From contig NZ_JAAJTJ010000015.1 in assembly GCF_011030405.1 (NCBI RefSeq), positions 1 to 64,000 of the forward strand: a stretch of 64,000 nt of DNA. The letters are read 5' to 3'. This document shows, in pieces, positions 15,487 through 25,152 of the stretch (position 1 is its first letter; each line of letters opens with the position of its first letter). The notes under the pieces are model-generated. The model had not been told where the DNA came from. It saw only the letters and a list, made by a program, of their open reading frames with translations, and searched no databases. The translations under genes and the position numbers were made by a program. The DNA is from Parapedobacter sp. SGR-10. GTDB taxonomy: Bacteria > Bacteroidota > Bacteroidia > Sphingobacteriales > Sphingobacteriaceae.

Positions 15487-17625
15487 ATGTTTATTTTAGC
15501 CCATATTTTTTCCGTGGTTCCAATGCGTATTTCATTTTTCAACACTTTTTTTATTGTCCTTCCATACTGTTGGGTATGCTTATTTTCCTCCACTTCGCTC
15601 TACAGCCAATCGTCTACAGACAGTTTGCAGATTAACCTACAACCTGTGCAGGTCAAGGTTTATTTCCTACAGCAACCACTGATGAGCATCACCTCCCCGA
15701 CACACATATTATCTGCCCACACATTGGCGCAACAAAATACAAATTCATTCATTTCCTCGGTCAACACGGTTCCCGGCATCCGCATGGAAGAACGCTCTCC
15801 GGGTTCTTACCGCCTGGCTATGCGGGGCAGTCTCATACGTTCGCCTTTCGGTATTCGCAATACCAAAATATACATCGACGAATTTCCTTTGACAGATGCC
15901 GGAGGAAACACCTACCTCAATCTATTGGATCCCAACAGCATAGCCTCCATAACGATCATCAAAGGCCCAGATGGCTCCCTGTTTGGGGCCAATTCGGGAG
16001 GTGTAGTCCGGATTGCTCCCAAAGGATTTGACGATATACAGAATGGTATAGATATGACAATCGCAGGAGGATCCTTCGGTCTATTCCAAGAACAATTGTC
16101 TATACAACAACGTCCCAGCGACAAATACCAATTCTCATTTGATCAATCTTTCTCACGTTCGGATGGCTATAGAGAACAAACGGCATTGAACAAAAAAACA
16201 TTTCAGACCACACATCAATGGCAATATTCACCTAAAAATCAGCTCCGTATTTTCGCCTTGTACACTGACCTAGGCTATCAGACACCGGGCGGACTTACTC
16301 AGGCACAGTTTGATGAAAATCCCAAAATGTCCAGACGACCTGCCGGACCGACCCTCGGTGCCAAAGAACAGAAAGCTGCCATATATAACAAAACAGGTAT
16401 CTTGGGTATTACACACAACACGCAAATCAAACCACAACTTTCCCATACCCTCAGTGTATTTGGATCGTACACAGATTTTGAAAATCCTTTTATCACAAAC
16501 TATGAATTTCGGGATGAAAAAAATCTAGGTGCAAGAACATATTTTTCTTGGCATGGACATAAACAAGAAACGGTCTGGGAAATGCAATTGGGTGCCGAAA
16601 GCTATTGGGGATGGAACAAAAGAAAAAATTATACCAATGAAAAAGGTGTGCCGGGCACAATAATGGACGAAGACGAATTGGACAACCTCCAAGTGAATAT
16701 ATTCTATCGGGCAATGGCCCGATTCTGGGACAGATGGACCTGGGAAGCATCATTGGGCTACAACAAGAACAATGTACGCTATGAAGAAACTTTCCCTATC
16801 ATTGACCAGCCCAAAGGAAAAATTGATTTTTCGGGTATATGGATGCCAAGGCTAGCCTCGTCTTATGCTTTTAGTGATCATTTTGTATGGCGTGCATCCA
16901 TTGCCAAAGGCTACTCTACCCCTACTATTGAGGAAATACGCCCTTCTGATCGGATAATCAATACAGGCCTTCATGCAGAAACGGGAACGAATATAGAAAC
17001 AGGCTTTCGTTATATGCTTTCGGCACAAAAGTTACTTATCGATCTAACGGCTTATAGGTACAATGTGCAAAACGGCATCGTAAGACAAGCCAACGAACAA
17101 GGTGAAGATTACTATGTCAATGCCGGCAAAATGAAGCAAAAAGGTATTGAGGCCAGCATTTGGATAAATGCCCTCACTCCCCGACCCAATGGAATATGTA
17201 GATCTCTGTCCTTACAGTCTGCAGTGGCTTATCAGCATTACCGCTTTGGTGAATATCGTGTCGAAGACAAGGATTACAGCGGTAAAAAAATGACCGCTGT
17301 ACCGGATTGGACATGGTCAAACAGTTTACAGCTCAACATCTTGAAAAGCTATAATCTGTATATACGTCATTACTTCATGTCGGATCTGCCATTGGATGAC
17401 GGAAATACGATGTTTGCAGACAAGTATCATTTATTGCAAGCCAAATTGAGCATGACACTGCCTTCAATAATTAAAAAGACTAACCTACAACTCTTTGTTG
17501 GTGGAGATAACTTGTTGAACGAAAAATATAGCCTTGGCAACGATATCAATGCTTTCGGTGGGAGATACTTCAATCCAGCTGCAAGTCGTAATTTTTATGG
17601 GGGTGTGAAGGTAGGGATAAAATAA
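15487..17625 (+). CDS. TonB-dependent outer membrane receptor (siderophore/iron type)
   Basis: A 712-residue outer membrane receptor. A signal peptide ends near LFSSTSLYSQ, and translation may start at Met1 (AAAAGGA just upstream) or Met13 at 15523. The plug domain spans about residues 60-180 (SVNTVPGIRMEERSPGSY, RGSLIRSPFGIRNTKIYID, SITIIKGPDGSLFGANSGG), followed by a 22-strand-type barrel with VGGDNLLNEKYSLGN near the end and the terminal motif NFYGGVKVGIK. It lacks the STN and carboxypeptidase-like domains of SusC, and no SusD gene follows, so it fits metal-chelate uptake better than glycan uptake. Cargo unknown. Its stop codon lies inside the following terminator stem. Confidence 0.88.
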   Translation: MFILAHIFSVVPMRISFFNTFFIVLPYCWVCLFSSTSLYSQSSTDSLQINLQPVQVKVYFLQQPLMSITSPTHILSAHTLAQQNTNSFISSVNTVPGIRMEERSPGSYRLAMRGSLIRSPFGIRNTKIYIDEFPLTDAGGNTYLNLLDPNSIASITIIKGPDGSLFGANSGGVVRIAPKGFDDIQNGIDMTIAGGSFGLFQEQLSIQQRPSDKYQFSFDQSFSRSDGYREQTALNKKTFQTTHQWQYSPKNQLRIFALYTDLGYQTPGGLTQAQFDENPKMSRRPAGPTLGAKEQKAAIYNKTGILGITHNTQIKPQLSHTLSVFGSYTDFENPFITNYEFRDEKNLGARTYFSWHGHKQETVWEMQLGAESYWGWNKRKNYTNEKGVPGTIMDEDELDNLQVNIFYRAMARFWDRWTWEASLGYNKNNVRYEETFPIIDQPKGKIDFSGIWMPRLASSYAFSDHFVWRASIAKGYSTPTIEEIRPSDRIINTGLHAETGTNIETGFRYMLSAQKLLIDLTAYRYNVQNGIVRQANEQGEDYYVNAGKMKQKGIEASIWINALTPRPNGICRSLSLQSAVAYQHYRFGEYRVEDKDYSGKKMTAVPDWTWSNSLQLNILKSYNLYIRHYFMSDLPLDDGNTMFADKYHLLQAKLSMTLPSIIKKTNLQLFVGGDNLLNEKYSLGNDINAFGGRYFNPAASRNFYGGVKVGIK

Positions 17626-17657
17626 GAAACGGCCACAATCAGTGGCCGTTTCTTATT
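17621..17657. terminator. Bidirectional terminator after the TonB receptor and PUL 1
   Basis: Perfect 16-base arms (AATAAGAAACGGCCAC and complement) around a five-base loop, followed on the plus strand by TTTTA and bounded by A/T runs on both sides. The stem includes the TonB-receptor stop codon and serves the convergent PUL 1 operon as well. Confidence 0.85.
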
Positions 17658-17667
17658 TTAATCCTTT

Positions 17668-19434
17668 CTATAAAGGCAATGCAGCTCCCATGACTGTAGT
17701 GCCTGTCCGGGAACCATTGTTTTGATCTTGCAAGTAATAATTCTCGTCTAAGTCGAGGTTTGCTCCCAATACCTGAAGTTGTAACAATGTCATGCCAAAC
17801 AAAGTTGCAGGAGTATTGTTCAATACCGGTAAAGATTTACCAAAACCTGTACCATATTGTGCAAATGGAGAAAACATGGTAGACGGATCGAAAGATTGCC
17901 CCGCTTCTATGGCCTTGTCATAATTATACACAGCCGACCCGACAATACTGGATTGCAGATTTATATTTGCTCCCCCGATTTCATTTGCATGTCCCGTGTT
18001 TCCTGATACGATCGAGTTGTATATATTTATCGTGTTGGCTGTAGGGCTGTTATTATTAAACACACCTGATCCCCCATTGCTAGCGGCATTGCCCACACCT
18101 CCCTCATTGTTACTGATCGTCGTATTGATGATATCTACCGTAGAGCCACCATACGCCGTGATGCCGGCACCGAAACCTGTTCCTATATTTTTATTGCCGT
18201 AAATAGAACAATTCACGATGGTGTACCTAGAGCGTTCACGGGAATATATGCCTGCCCCTACACGTGCAAAACCTACAGCACCAACTTGATTATCAGCAAT
18301 CGTCACGTTATACAGGTAATTATACGTATCCACACCCGTGTTGAGGCTATATATGCCTCCTCCTACACCATTGGCAATATTTCCGATAACTTCCGAATCA
18401 TACATGTACAGGGTAGAACCATCATTCCAGATACCTCCACCATTACTTATCCCTCTATTATTCGAAATACTGGTATTTCGCATGATGACTTCGGCTTGTG
18501 CCAACATATATACGCCGGGAATATGACCATCCGATACATTATCATGGATTCGACAATTGTCAAGATGCAATTTTGACTTGACCACGACCAATCCTCCTCC
18601 ATAATTTCTCGCCACGTTTACGCCATTGACACTGACATTTCCAGACGAACCGGCATGGCCCTTGCTGATTATGATCCCACGCATAGATACGTAATGGTCT
18701 CCTTCGGGGATAGCAGACACAACAACAACGTGATAATTTTGGTCATTACCGCTCAAAACAACAGGATAAATTTCCGGGTCGGCCACACTTCCTTCTGTCG
18801 CATCGGCAGGATAACCGCCAATGATATGTATATTCTGCGCAATCTCAAAAGTATGATCATTCGCATTGGCGGTACTACCTCCTGTAACCGTAACAGTCGG
18901 TACATACGTACCTCCGGCTATATGGATAAAATCACCGTCTTTTGCCTCTTCCAAAGCCGCGGCTAAAGTGGTGGCATCTGTCCATGAAAGTCCGTCTTTA
19001 TCGGGGTTGCCCGACATCTTCACATGAAAATGCCTTGTCTCATCAGGTGCAGGCTCACCACCTTCCTGAATAAGGGTCATTTTGACTTGCGTATCACCCG
19101 TTATATATCCGATGATCTCTGCCGTACGAGCCGTTGTGACCCTGTTTCGCGCAATAGCTACTTTGAAGGTACCCGTACCCTCCCCGTTAGGCTTGACAAA
19201 AGTCAGCCAATCTACATTGGTTTTAACGCGCCAAGGTAAATTAGCCACGATCGGCAACTCAATAGTATCCAGCTTACTAGGAACGGTAATCGTCAACTCT
19301 GGAAATGATATTTCTGGTGTATCAGCCTGAAAGCTTTCTAAATCAATCTTGTAACATGATGTCACAAAGATTTGTAATAAGATCATGAAAAATCCAATTT
19401 TCCCTAATCGATTGAGAACTGTATTCATGGTCAT
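17668..19434 (-). CDS. BACON plus right-handed beta-helix lipoprotein
   Basis: A 588-residue surface lipoprotein, last gene of PUL 1. The signal peptide ends in a lipobox near FMILLQIFVTSC. A BACON domain follows at about 45-125 (LPWRVKTNVDWLTFVKPNGE), usually a carbohydrate-binding or spacer module. From about residue 140 a parallel beta-helix of the pectate-lyase/Pbh1 type begins with SGNPDKDGLSWTDATTLA and continues through repeated turns such as NNRGISNGGGIWNDG and GNIANGVGGGIYS. This may be a lyase or a binding protein; no catalytic residues can be assigned with certainty. It follows the phosphodiester glycosidase by 4 bases and shares the SusC/SusD transcript. Confidence 0.85.
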   Translation of the reverse strand: MTMNTVLNRLGKIGFFMILLQIFVTSCYKIDLESFQADTPEISFPELTITVPSKLDTIELPIVANLPWRVKTNVDWLTFVKPNGEGTGTFKVAIARNRVTTARTAEIIGYITGDTQVKMTLIQEGGEPAPDETRHFHVKMSGNPDKDGLSWTDATTLAAALEEAKDGDFIHIAGGTYVPTVTVTGGSTANANDHTFEIAQNIHIIGGYPADATEGSVADPEIYPVVLSGNDQNYHVVVVSAIPEGDHYVSMRGIIISKGHAGSSGNVSVNGVNVARNYGGGLVVVKSKLHLDNCRIHDNVSDGHIPGVYMLAQAEVIMRNTSISNNRGISNGGGIWNDGSTLYMYDSEVIGNIANGVGGGIYSLNTGVDTYNYLYNVTIADNQVGAVGFARVGAGIYSRERSRYTIVNCSIYGNKNIGTGFGAGITAYGGSTVDIINTTISNNEGGVGNAASNGGSGVFNNNSPTANTINIYNSIVSGNTGHANEIGGANINLQSSIVGSAVYNYDKAIEAGQSFDPSTMFSPFAQYGTGFGKSLPVLNNTPATLFGMTLLQLQVLGANLDLDENYYLQDQNNGSRTGTTVMGAALPL

Positions 19435-19438
19435 CTTT

Positions 19439-20401
19439 TTATTGTGTTTTAGATATAATTAATAAACCTGTCGCGACAGCACGCTCTTGCCCGCCATTAT
19501 CAGAAGGCCAATTGCGAATCTCAAACCGGTCGGCGGCAAATGACGGCGTATTGCGTACAAAGAAGGTACTGGAACCTCCACCATCAAGATTGACCGCCTG
19601 ATACGCACCCAAAGCCTTCATACATTTGCCCAGCGATTCATAATTCATCCCATTGGAATAATGAAAATTACGACCGTCGATGACCATAATATAGACGGTA
19701 TTGCCATCTTCGGACACACCGATACACGTACGGGGTTCAACAGTGAAATCTGTCTGAGACACGACAATACCGTCTGTCACCAAAGTAGCCCGGGCCCCTA
19801 CCGCCTCCATAATGTTCGGTGCAATAGTCTGATATAAAGCCCTGTCACCGACAGCGGCTTTTCCATTGTCTAAGATCCCAAAGAAAGTGGTATATATATC
19901 CGGAAAGGTTGTGCGAATAGCTACCCCTTCTTTATACAAAATACCTCGGGGCGTACCATTGGTACCATCAAAGAAATCTCCGTTCACTCCACCCCATACC
20001 TTGTGTCCTTCCGCATCTTCGAAAGTGGCTTGAACCGTCATACGCTGCCTGCCAAAAGCAGGGGCATTGTTGGGTGTAGACGCTTCTATCAAAATATTTG
20101 GATTGGTCAGGTCGACTTCAAAAATAGAGAGCTTCATAGCCAATCCTATGGAAGATAAATAACGGACTTCGGTAGCTTGCAAACCATCTACTACCACATA
20201 ACTGGTATCCGAAAATACTTTACTGACCAAATCCGTACCTTCTACCAAACGTCTGGTCACATCCGTTTTGGGGATGGCGACATAGACATCATAAGGTTCT
20301 ATTGTCTCCAGTTCCCTATCACATGCCCCCAAACAAAGGGTCATATGCACAAGAAACAAGAGGTATAAACGATTCATACGTATCTTTTTCATTATTGTCA
20401 T
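19439..20401 (-). CDS. Phosphodiester glycosidase family lipoprotein (NAGPA-like)
   Basis: A 320-residue lipoprotein of the NAGPA/DUF2233 family, whose human member removes GlcNAc from a GlcNAc-phosphate-mannose diester. A lipoprotein signal ends at LCLGAC (translation may start at Met4). The family core is clear: GGVNGDFFDGTNGTPRGI, then GARATLVTDG, PRTCIGVSEDGNTVYIMVIDGR and the hallmark NLDGGGSSTFFV near residue 275. It is encoded directly after SusD (2-base gap) and before the beta-helix protein, so it should act outside the cell on the glycan imported by this locus. A sugar linked by phosphodiester, as in some capsules or teichoic acids, is the inferred target. Confidence 0.88.
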   Translation of the reverse strand: MTIMKKIRMNRLYLLFLVHMTLCLGACDRELETIEPYDVYVAIPKTDVTRRLVEGTDLVSKVFSDTSYVVVDGLQATEVRYLSSIGLAMKLSIFEVDLTNPNILIEASTPNNAPAFGRQRMTVQATFEDAEGHKVWGGVNGDFFDGTNGTPRGILYKEGVAIRTTFPDIYTTFFGILDNGKAAVGDRALYQTIAPNIMEAVGARATLVTDGIVVSQTDFTVEPRTCIGVSEDGNTVYIMVIDGRNFHYSNGMNYESLGKCMKALGAYQAVNLDGGGSSTFFVRNTPSFAADRFEIRNWPSDNGGQERAVATGLLIISKTQ

Positions 20402-20403
20402 GT

Positions 20404-21681
20404 TTAATAGCCAAGATTAGGTTCCAAGTTCGTATTGTACTGCAATTCACGTCCGGGGATGGGCAATAAAGTCTGATGAGATTTTATTCCTAATTTCTCA
20501 ATCGCCTTATTCGTACGAACCAAATCATAATATCTGAAATTTTCTCCCATCAACTCCAAACGTCTCTCCTCCAATATCGCTTCGATAAACTGATCGTCAG
20601 AAGTCACACTGATGAACGATAGTCCACGAAAGTTACGCAACTCGTTCAGACGTGGCAAGCCGTTTACACGCCCCTGTGCCTCTGCACTGATCAGATACAT
20701 CTCAGCTATCCTCGAAATAATCACCGGATCCTTTCCTGTCTGTCCACTAGGATATTTATTGACACAGTCTGTCCCTACGATATTGATGATAGAAATATCT
20801 TTACGTTTGTCCGTTGCTACATAGGCATTGACCAATTGTTGAGAGACACGATAGCTCCCTTGCCCTTTGTTAGGATGTGCATAGGAATAAAACAGGTCGG
20901 AAATATTGTTGGTTGATTCTTCGGACAAGTTTTCAAAGGCAAAAATGATCTCTGTATTTGCCTGCTTCCGAAAGATCTTCTCAAAAGTATCCAATTTATA
21001 CTTACCTGATGTAATCAAGCTTTCGGCCAAACTAGCTGCTTGGGTCATTTTTCCCTGACTAAGCATAACTCTGGCCTTCAATGCTGTCGCCGCATCTGCC
21101 GATACATAATAATAATTGGCCGAAGTAGTCAACAGGGACAATGCCGCATCCAGATCGTCTTCGATAAATTCCCATACGTCCTCGACAGGGTCACGAAAAG
21201 GCTTATCTAAGGTATTTTTCCCAAAAATAGGAACCCTGCCCCACCTTGTTACGAGACTATAATAAATATACGCCCGAAAATAATATGCTTCGCCCAACGT
21301 TCTATTGCGTGCGGCAGAAAGTTCCATATCCTCACAAACGCCAATGACGTTGTTCACCTGAAACAATGCTCCATAATAACCGTTCCAACCTCCGCCCACC
21401 ATGGAATTCAAAGGAGAAAGAATAGTATTGATGAGATCAAAAGGAGCCCCGGAAGCTGTATGGATATCACCACCTAACAGATCAAACAAAATAAAAGCAT
21501 ATACACCGGGATCATTCTGCATATCATTGTACATACCTAATCGCAATGCAGGAAGATCTGAAGGTGTAACAGCTTTTGGAGACATCGCCGAATACGGGTA
21601 CAGGTCAAGCTTATTGCCACAAGATCCTGTCATCAGCAATATTCCAAATAGCGCACTTAGATATATTAATTTCTTTTTCAT
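20404..21681 (-). CDS. SusD/RagB-family glycan-binding lipoprotein (PUL 1)
   Basis: A 425-residue SusD-like surface lipoprotein that binds glycan and closes over its SusC partner. The lipobox is LLMTGSC, followed by NKLDLYPYSAMSPKAVTPSDL. The family pattern is visible: NDMQNDPGVY, helices with EAYYFRAYIYYSLVTRWGRVP, then LKARVMLSQG, ISRIAEMYLISAEAQ, and a C-terminal LEERRLELMGENFRYYDLVR. It is shorter than most SusD proteins (about 500-550) but complete. It starts 5 bases after the stop of the SusC frame, so its expression may suffer if translation ends at the amber codon upstream. Confidence 0.92.
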   Translation of the reverse strand: MKKKLIYLSALFGILLMTGSCGNKLDLYPYSAMSPKAVTPSDLPALRLGMYNDMQNDPGVYAFILFDLLGGDIHTASGAPFDLINTILSPLNSMVGGGWNGYYGALFQVNNVIGVCEDMELSAARNRTLGEAYYFRAYIYYSLVTRWGRVPIFGKNTLDKPFRDPVEDVWEFIEDDLDAALSLLTTSANYYYVSADAATALKARVMLSQGKMTQAASLAESLITSGKYKLDTFEKIFRKQANTEIIFAFENLSEESTNNISDLFYSYAHPNKGQGSYRVSQQLVNAYVATDKRKDISIINIVGTDCVNKYPSGQTGKDPVIISRIAEMYLISAEAQGRVNGLPRLNELRNFRGLSFISVTSDDQFIEAILEERRLELMGENFRYYDLVRTNKAIEKLGIKSHQTLLPIPGRELQYNTNLEPNLGY

Positions 21682-21686
21682 CTTGA

Positions 21687-24600
21687 TTAAAGGTTAATGT
21701 TTACACCTAGATTATAAGTCCTCGGTTGTGGTGTATTAAACCAATCCGTACCAAAAAAACGAGGATCTAAATTTTTGCTCACTTCAGGATCCCATCCCGA
21801 ATATTTCGTCCACAAAAACAGGTTATCCACTTGTCCGTATATTCTGATATTATTTACTGAAAAGTTTTTCACTTTAAAGGATGGTAAATGATAGCCCAAT
21901 GTCACGGCCCGCAGACGAATAAAAGAACCATCCTCCAGAAAACGGGTCGAATTGCGGGTATTGAAGGTTTCACCTGCTATCGCTCTCGGGTAGACATTCG
22001 TGCTTCCCGGTCCGGTCCATTGGTTGACCACATATTCCTCCAATTGGGCAGTACGGTATCCTATACGGGCCAATGCAGAGGGTTTGGATTGATTATAGAC
22101 ATTATTGCCATACATGAACGTAGTCAATACATCTAGTTGTAGATTTTTATAATTAAATTTATTGTTCCAGCCTCCGGAGAATTTTGGATTGGAAGAGCCT
22201 ATTACGACACGGTCATTATCATTGATAATCCCGTTTCCATCCAAATCGGTCCATCGCACATCTCCCGCTCTAACTCCCAGATCAAGCTGAGGTTGGGGTA
22301 CCTCACCGTCATACTGGTATAAGCCTTCCATTTGGAACAAATAGAACGAGCCAATATCTCTTCCGACCTGTAAAGCACGGTTATCACCGATAGAAATCGG
22401 CAAATTATCATTGTCAATCAATGATAAAATCTTATTCTTATTGTGTGCTATATTGAAATTGGTGTTCCACTTGACGGATCCCAAATTAAAATCGGTGGAA
22501 GCCGAAAATTCTACCCCCCTGTTTTCCATGGATCCGATATTGCTCGTGATGGATGTCATACCCGTCGTAGCATGAATTGGCATGCTATACAATAAATCTG
22601 TGGTCTTTTTGTAATAGACATCAAAAGATAAATCCAGCTTACGGCCAAACAGACTGATATCAAAGCCAAAATCATACTGATCTGCTTTTTCCCAAGTCAA
22701 GTCTTCATTTCCAAAGGACGATACGGAAATACCACTTTCATTACCATAATTCTGACCTCCAGACATCAATGCTTGATAGGCATAGCTACCGATACCTTCT
22801 TGGTTTCCGGTCTTGCCATAACTTGCACGGATTTTTATATCCTGGTTGTTATCCCCCATAAATTCTTCTTTGGACACATTCCAGCCAAAGGAAATAGACG
22901 GGAAGTATCCCCAACGATTGTCCCGATGAAATTTGGACGATCCATCGGCACGTAGGGTAGCCGTCATCATATACTTATCGTCAAAAGCAACGGTACCCCG
23001 TCCAAAATAAGATTCCAGAGCCTACTCACTCATCGCACCACTCGCTCCAAATATCTCCGACGCTACTGAAATGGTCACTAGCGATGGTGTCGGAAATCCT
23101 CTTGCATCCACACCGGTATTTCTGATCTGTTGATTTTGGAATGAATGTCCAACCAATCCTGTTACTTCAAGTCTGTCAAACTTCTTTTGGTAGTTCACCG
23201 TATTTTCGTACAGATAACTCTGTATCAACCTATTGTAATCAAGAAACCGTCCTACACCTGTTCCATAAGGATGATGCTCGTTGAAGTATGTGTAGTCATA
23301 CGTATAACCTATATCGGCATTGAATGAAGATTTGAACGATAGATTTTCTGTAAGCGTGATATTGCCGTAGAAAGTTCCTAAGTATCTAAAATTATCCACA
23401 TAGGCAACTTGTTCATTGAGAATTTGTGCCGGATTGTGATAGACCAGTTCATCCGTACCACCGACATAGTAATCACCGTTAGGTTTGAATGGCCTGTCAA
23501 ACGGCCGCTGACCTATCGTACGGCCAATGATGGTTGTACCGGCATTAGCACCGGGTATCTGGTTGTTACGAATAAAGTTTCCCACATTGTTAGCCCCCAG
23601 CTCTAGCCAATTATTGAATCTATGGGATAGCTTCGCGGTGACATTATACTTTTCGATAGAATTATTCTTAAAAATCCCCTCTTGATCGGTATAGCCAAAT
23701 CCCAAGTAATAATTTGTATGGGGTGTTCCTCCTGAGAAAGTCGTATTTAAGTTTTTGAAGTAACCCTTTTGCAATACCAATCCCACCCAGTCCGTATCTG
23801 GCATATCGCCAAAAGGGTTGCTGATCGGTATTTTGTAATTGACATCACCGGGCGCAAGGCCGTATTGTACATTATAATTGTGCTGTCCCTGGTTAAATTG
23901 TTGCACGTGCAAATCAGAGCTAGCAATTTTCACCTTACTCCGATTGGGAAATTCCGAAAATCCCGTGCTCAGATCTACCCGGATATTGTTCACGCCATTT
24001 TTTCCGGATTTGGTCGTGATCAGGATCACGCCATTGGAAGCCCGCGAACCATAAATGGCAGCCGAAGCCGCATCTTTCAGCACTTCTATGGATTCGATAT
24101 TAGCATGGTTCAAAGCTGCCAATGGGCTATACGTCTCCCCAAAATCATATAAGGACATATTCGCCGTATTGATAGGCACCCCATCGATTACATAAAGCGG
24201 ATTGTTGCCTGCGCTGATTGACGAAAAACCCCGCACAGAAATCCGTTCTCCTGAAGCAAGGTTACCGGACCCGACAGATACATTTACACCTGCTATCCGA
24301 CCTTCCAATAACCGTGTAGGACTGGCGACCTGACGGACATCTTCATCTTTTACTTTAAAGCTACCGATTGCACTGGTCACCAGCTCTTTCTTTTGGGTTC
24401 CATAGCCCACGATCACCACTTCGTCCAGACCGCTCAACGAAGCTGACAAATCGACCTGCAGGACCTGTCCTTGCTGAAAGACCAATGTACGGGAAGTAAA
24501 ACCGAGAGCCGTCACGATCAGACTTCCCGATGATACAGGGACAGAAAGTCTAAAATATCCGTTTTCGTCGGTCGCGGTAGCTAGGTTGCTGTTGGCCAAT

Positions 24601-25052
24601 GACACCGTCGCCCCGATGATAGGCTGATTATTGGCATCTTTGACATACCCTTGAACAACTTGCTGAACTCCTAATTCGTCCCTACCTAGTTCTTCTTTGG
24701 GCTTAATCAGCACGATATTATTATCCAAGGCATACACTAAACCATTAGGGGTCAAAACTTTATTCAACACTTCCGTAAAGTCTTTATTTTTCACAGACAA
24801 GTCCAATGCTTCTAAATTCTTTAAGTGTGCATTGTTATAAAGAAAGTCATAGTTCGTTTGCTTTTGGATAGCTTCCAACACCTCTTGGAAACTTGCTTGT
24901 TTTACATTAATGGAAATCTTTTGTCCGAATGTCGATGCACTGGCATACATCATGGTTCCGAACAACAATAAAGAAACCAATTTCATAATTAACAAGTATT
25001 TATATAACCCTCCCATGGAAAAGAGCGGATTAATCGTAAAAATATGATACAT
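21687..25052 (-). pseudogene. SusC-type TonB receptor of PUL 1, interrupted by an in-frame amber codon
   Basis: One continuous reading frame of about 1121 codons encodes a SusC outer membrane transporter, but codon 677 is TAG (rc of 23022-23024). The part before it has a signal region, an STN domain (ISINVKQASFQEVLEAIQ), a carboxypeptidase-like domain and the plug (GYGTQKKELVTSAIG, ISVRGFSSISAGNNPLYVID). The part after it, in the same frame, continues ALESYFGRGTVAFDDKYMM and ends with the SusC terminal motif RTYNLGVNINL. A single CAG-to-TAG change explains this. The start at 25052 is chosen because it gives a leader of the same length and pattern as the SusC of PUL 2; the frame is open to 25088. 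Either a recent inactivation, a sequencing error or readthrough. Confidence 0.88.
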
Positions 25053-25117
25053 TTGAAAAGTATTTGGTAAATAATTTACTGTTAACAAGGTTATTTATTT
25101 AATCCATGTACATCTTG

Positions 25118-25139
25118 CGGAAGCGTGGCAGCGCTTCCG
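25118..25139. repeat. Hairpin between fecR and susC of PUL 1
   Basis: Perfect arms CGGAAGCG and CGCTTCCG around a six-base loop. The T-run (25140-25146) is on the plus strand, antisense to the operon. In the sense mRNA the hairpin is instead preceded by an A-run. A comparable hairpin lies at the same place in PUL 2 (46913-46939). Confidence 0.6.
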
Positions 25140-25152
25140 TTTTTTTATGTTT

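Noticed and set aside
21687-25088. Two separate SusC-like genes (21687-22970 and 23022-25088)
   Set aside because: The two frames are the same phase, separated only by one TAG and 17 sense codons that read as a continuous conserved SusC segment. It is one gene with a nonsense codon.
25118-25146. Terminator of the sigma-fecR transcript
   Set aside because: The T-run is on the opposite strand, so in the sense direction it lacks the features of a rho-independent terminator.
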